Source: Candidatus Omnitrophota bacterium (lineage in GTDB: Bacteria > Omnitrophota > Gorgyraeia > B26-G9). From it: a DNA stretch of 12,734 nt. Shown here one piece after another: positions 12,309 to 12,734 of the stretch; position 1 is the stretch's first letter, and every line of letters begins with the position of its first letter. A program made the position numbers and the translations under genes. The stretch covers positions 1-12,734 of the forward strand of contig JAKLQT010000014.1 in NCBI GenBank assembly GCA_022013205.1. The letters run 5' to 3'. Under the pieces are notes generated by a model, which ran no database searches, was not told the DNA's origin, and saw nothing but the letters and a program-made list of their open reading frames with translations.

Positions 12309-12535
12309 TTAAATCGTCTTCACTTCCGTATGTGGTGACATTAGTTTAAATATCTGTTCCACATTGATTTTCACACCATTCCGCAAGTTTCTTCTTGCGA
12401 AATCTCCACTGCCCGCCGATTTTAAAACACGGCAGCTTCCCTTCCCGGCACAGCCTTCGGACGGTGTAGGGGTGTATTTTTAAGGCTTCGGCTACTTCGT
12501 CAACGGTATGAGATTCGATGATTTTCCCATTTTAG
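12309..12535 (-). repeat. HTH-gene repeat, copy 3
   Basis: This segment matches 9018-9245 closely over its whole length, including the bases after the HTH stop. The differences include CGCAAG for CGCGAG, a changed stretch near the HTH start and one missing base there. The repeat ends a few bases before the ribosome site of yhcG, as copy 1 ends before that of dinD. Confidence 0.9.
12346..12530 (-). pseudogene. Excisionase-like HTH protein, copy 3, frameshifted near the start
   Basis: The body of the gene is the same as copy 1 (TVDEVAEALKIHPYTVRRLC, REGKLPCFKIGGQWRFRKKK, LAEWCENQCGTDI). At the 5' end one base is missing: ATG at 12530 is followed by GGGAAAATCATCGAATC where copy 1 has ATGGATAAAACTATCGAATC. 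The ATG therefore leads into the wrong frame and meets a stop within 13 codons. In the correct frame a TAA lies directly upstream and no usual start codon follows until well into the HTH. One restored base would give MGKIIESHTVDEVAE. The gene heads the yhcG segment, as copy 1 heads the dinD segment. It is likely inactive unless the missing base is a sequencing error. Confidence 0.75.
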
Positions 12536-12734
12536 CCCCATAACAGTCTATTACATCTTATTACAATTATCCCCCCAATAGCAACCTTAAAAACCCAAGC
12601 GCTTATTGAATAACTAAATGATTTTTATTCCTCTCACAAAGTTCACCAAGCACACCCGCCTAGCCATCTTTAGATATGCTTCTCTGTGGCGGCGAGGCTG
12701 GCAAAGAAATCAAAGGATTCATTTTCATTCATTA
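12531..12734. other. Right-end region without a supportable gene
   Basis: These 204 bases hold no convincing reading frame. Upstream of HTH copy 3 there is a weak promoter-like AT-rich stretch. At 12675-12704 a short TTCTCTGTGGC word is distantly like the CACAGAG repeats near 4300. A 20-codon frame from 12732 (MNENESFDFFASLAATEKHI) is too short to call. Confidence 0.5.

Noticed and set aside
9055..12530. CRISPR or integron attachment sites in the three repeated segments.
   Set aside because: The repeats are coding copies of one HTH gene, irregularly spaced, with no short regular repeat-spacer structure and no integrase nearby.

Overview
The window looks like an AT-rich bacterial accessory or defence island. 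Nearly every gene lies on the minus strand, so it reads right to left. I see no rRNA, tRNA, CRISPR array or housekeeping operon, and I cannot name the host. The families (type III restriction Res subunit, DinD, YhcG/DUF1016, AlbA_2/Schlafen ATP-binding proteins, AbiEi antitoxin, small excisionase-like HTH proteins, DUF488) are widespread among bacteria and typical of environmental genomes. No type III methylase (mod) lies in the window, so the restriction locus is orphaned here or its partner lies outside.

Left end (1-1176): a helicase whose N-terminus is a DUF1508/YegP-like segment fused in frame, running off the left edge. Next (1202-2941) is a tight three-gene operon: a putative dual-OB protein followed by two different DUF488 proteins. 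Upstream lies an unrecognised 341-residue protein (3152-4177) that may be frameshifted near its C-terminus. This stretch is visibly more AT-rich than the rest and is the best candidate for a little-described system.

4178-4680 holds no intact gene. It has a cut-off GxxExxY remnant between inverted CACAGAG-type repeats and another short coding remnant. 4681-4992 is a small hypothetical gene. 5085-7798 is a type III Res subunit, broken by a one-base frameshift and by an apparent in-frame internal deletion that removes helicase motifs II and III. Upstream come a 12-bp tandem repeat, the frameshifted tail of an AlbA_2-type protein, intact dinD, and HTH copy 1 with a plausible promoter.

9323-11154 is a patchwork of gene pieces: a winged-helix tail, an AlbA_2 protein with its middle missing, a helicase N-terminus, HTH copy 2 fused to an AbiEi antitoxin fragment, and a second copy of the Res 5' end. 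11151-12296 is a yhcG nuclease gene with an early amber codon, preceded by HTH copy 3, which lacks one base near its start. The right end (12531-12734) has no supportable gene.

The main theme is recombination. Two modules have the order HTH - cargo gene - Res start, with dinD (plus AlbA_2 debris) as cargo in one and yhcG in the other, and a third HTH copy sits in debris between them. Many junctions preserve reading frame although the products lack essential parts. Family calls rest on recognition of sequence motifs from memory; no database search was possible.
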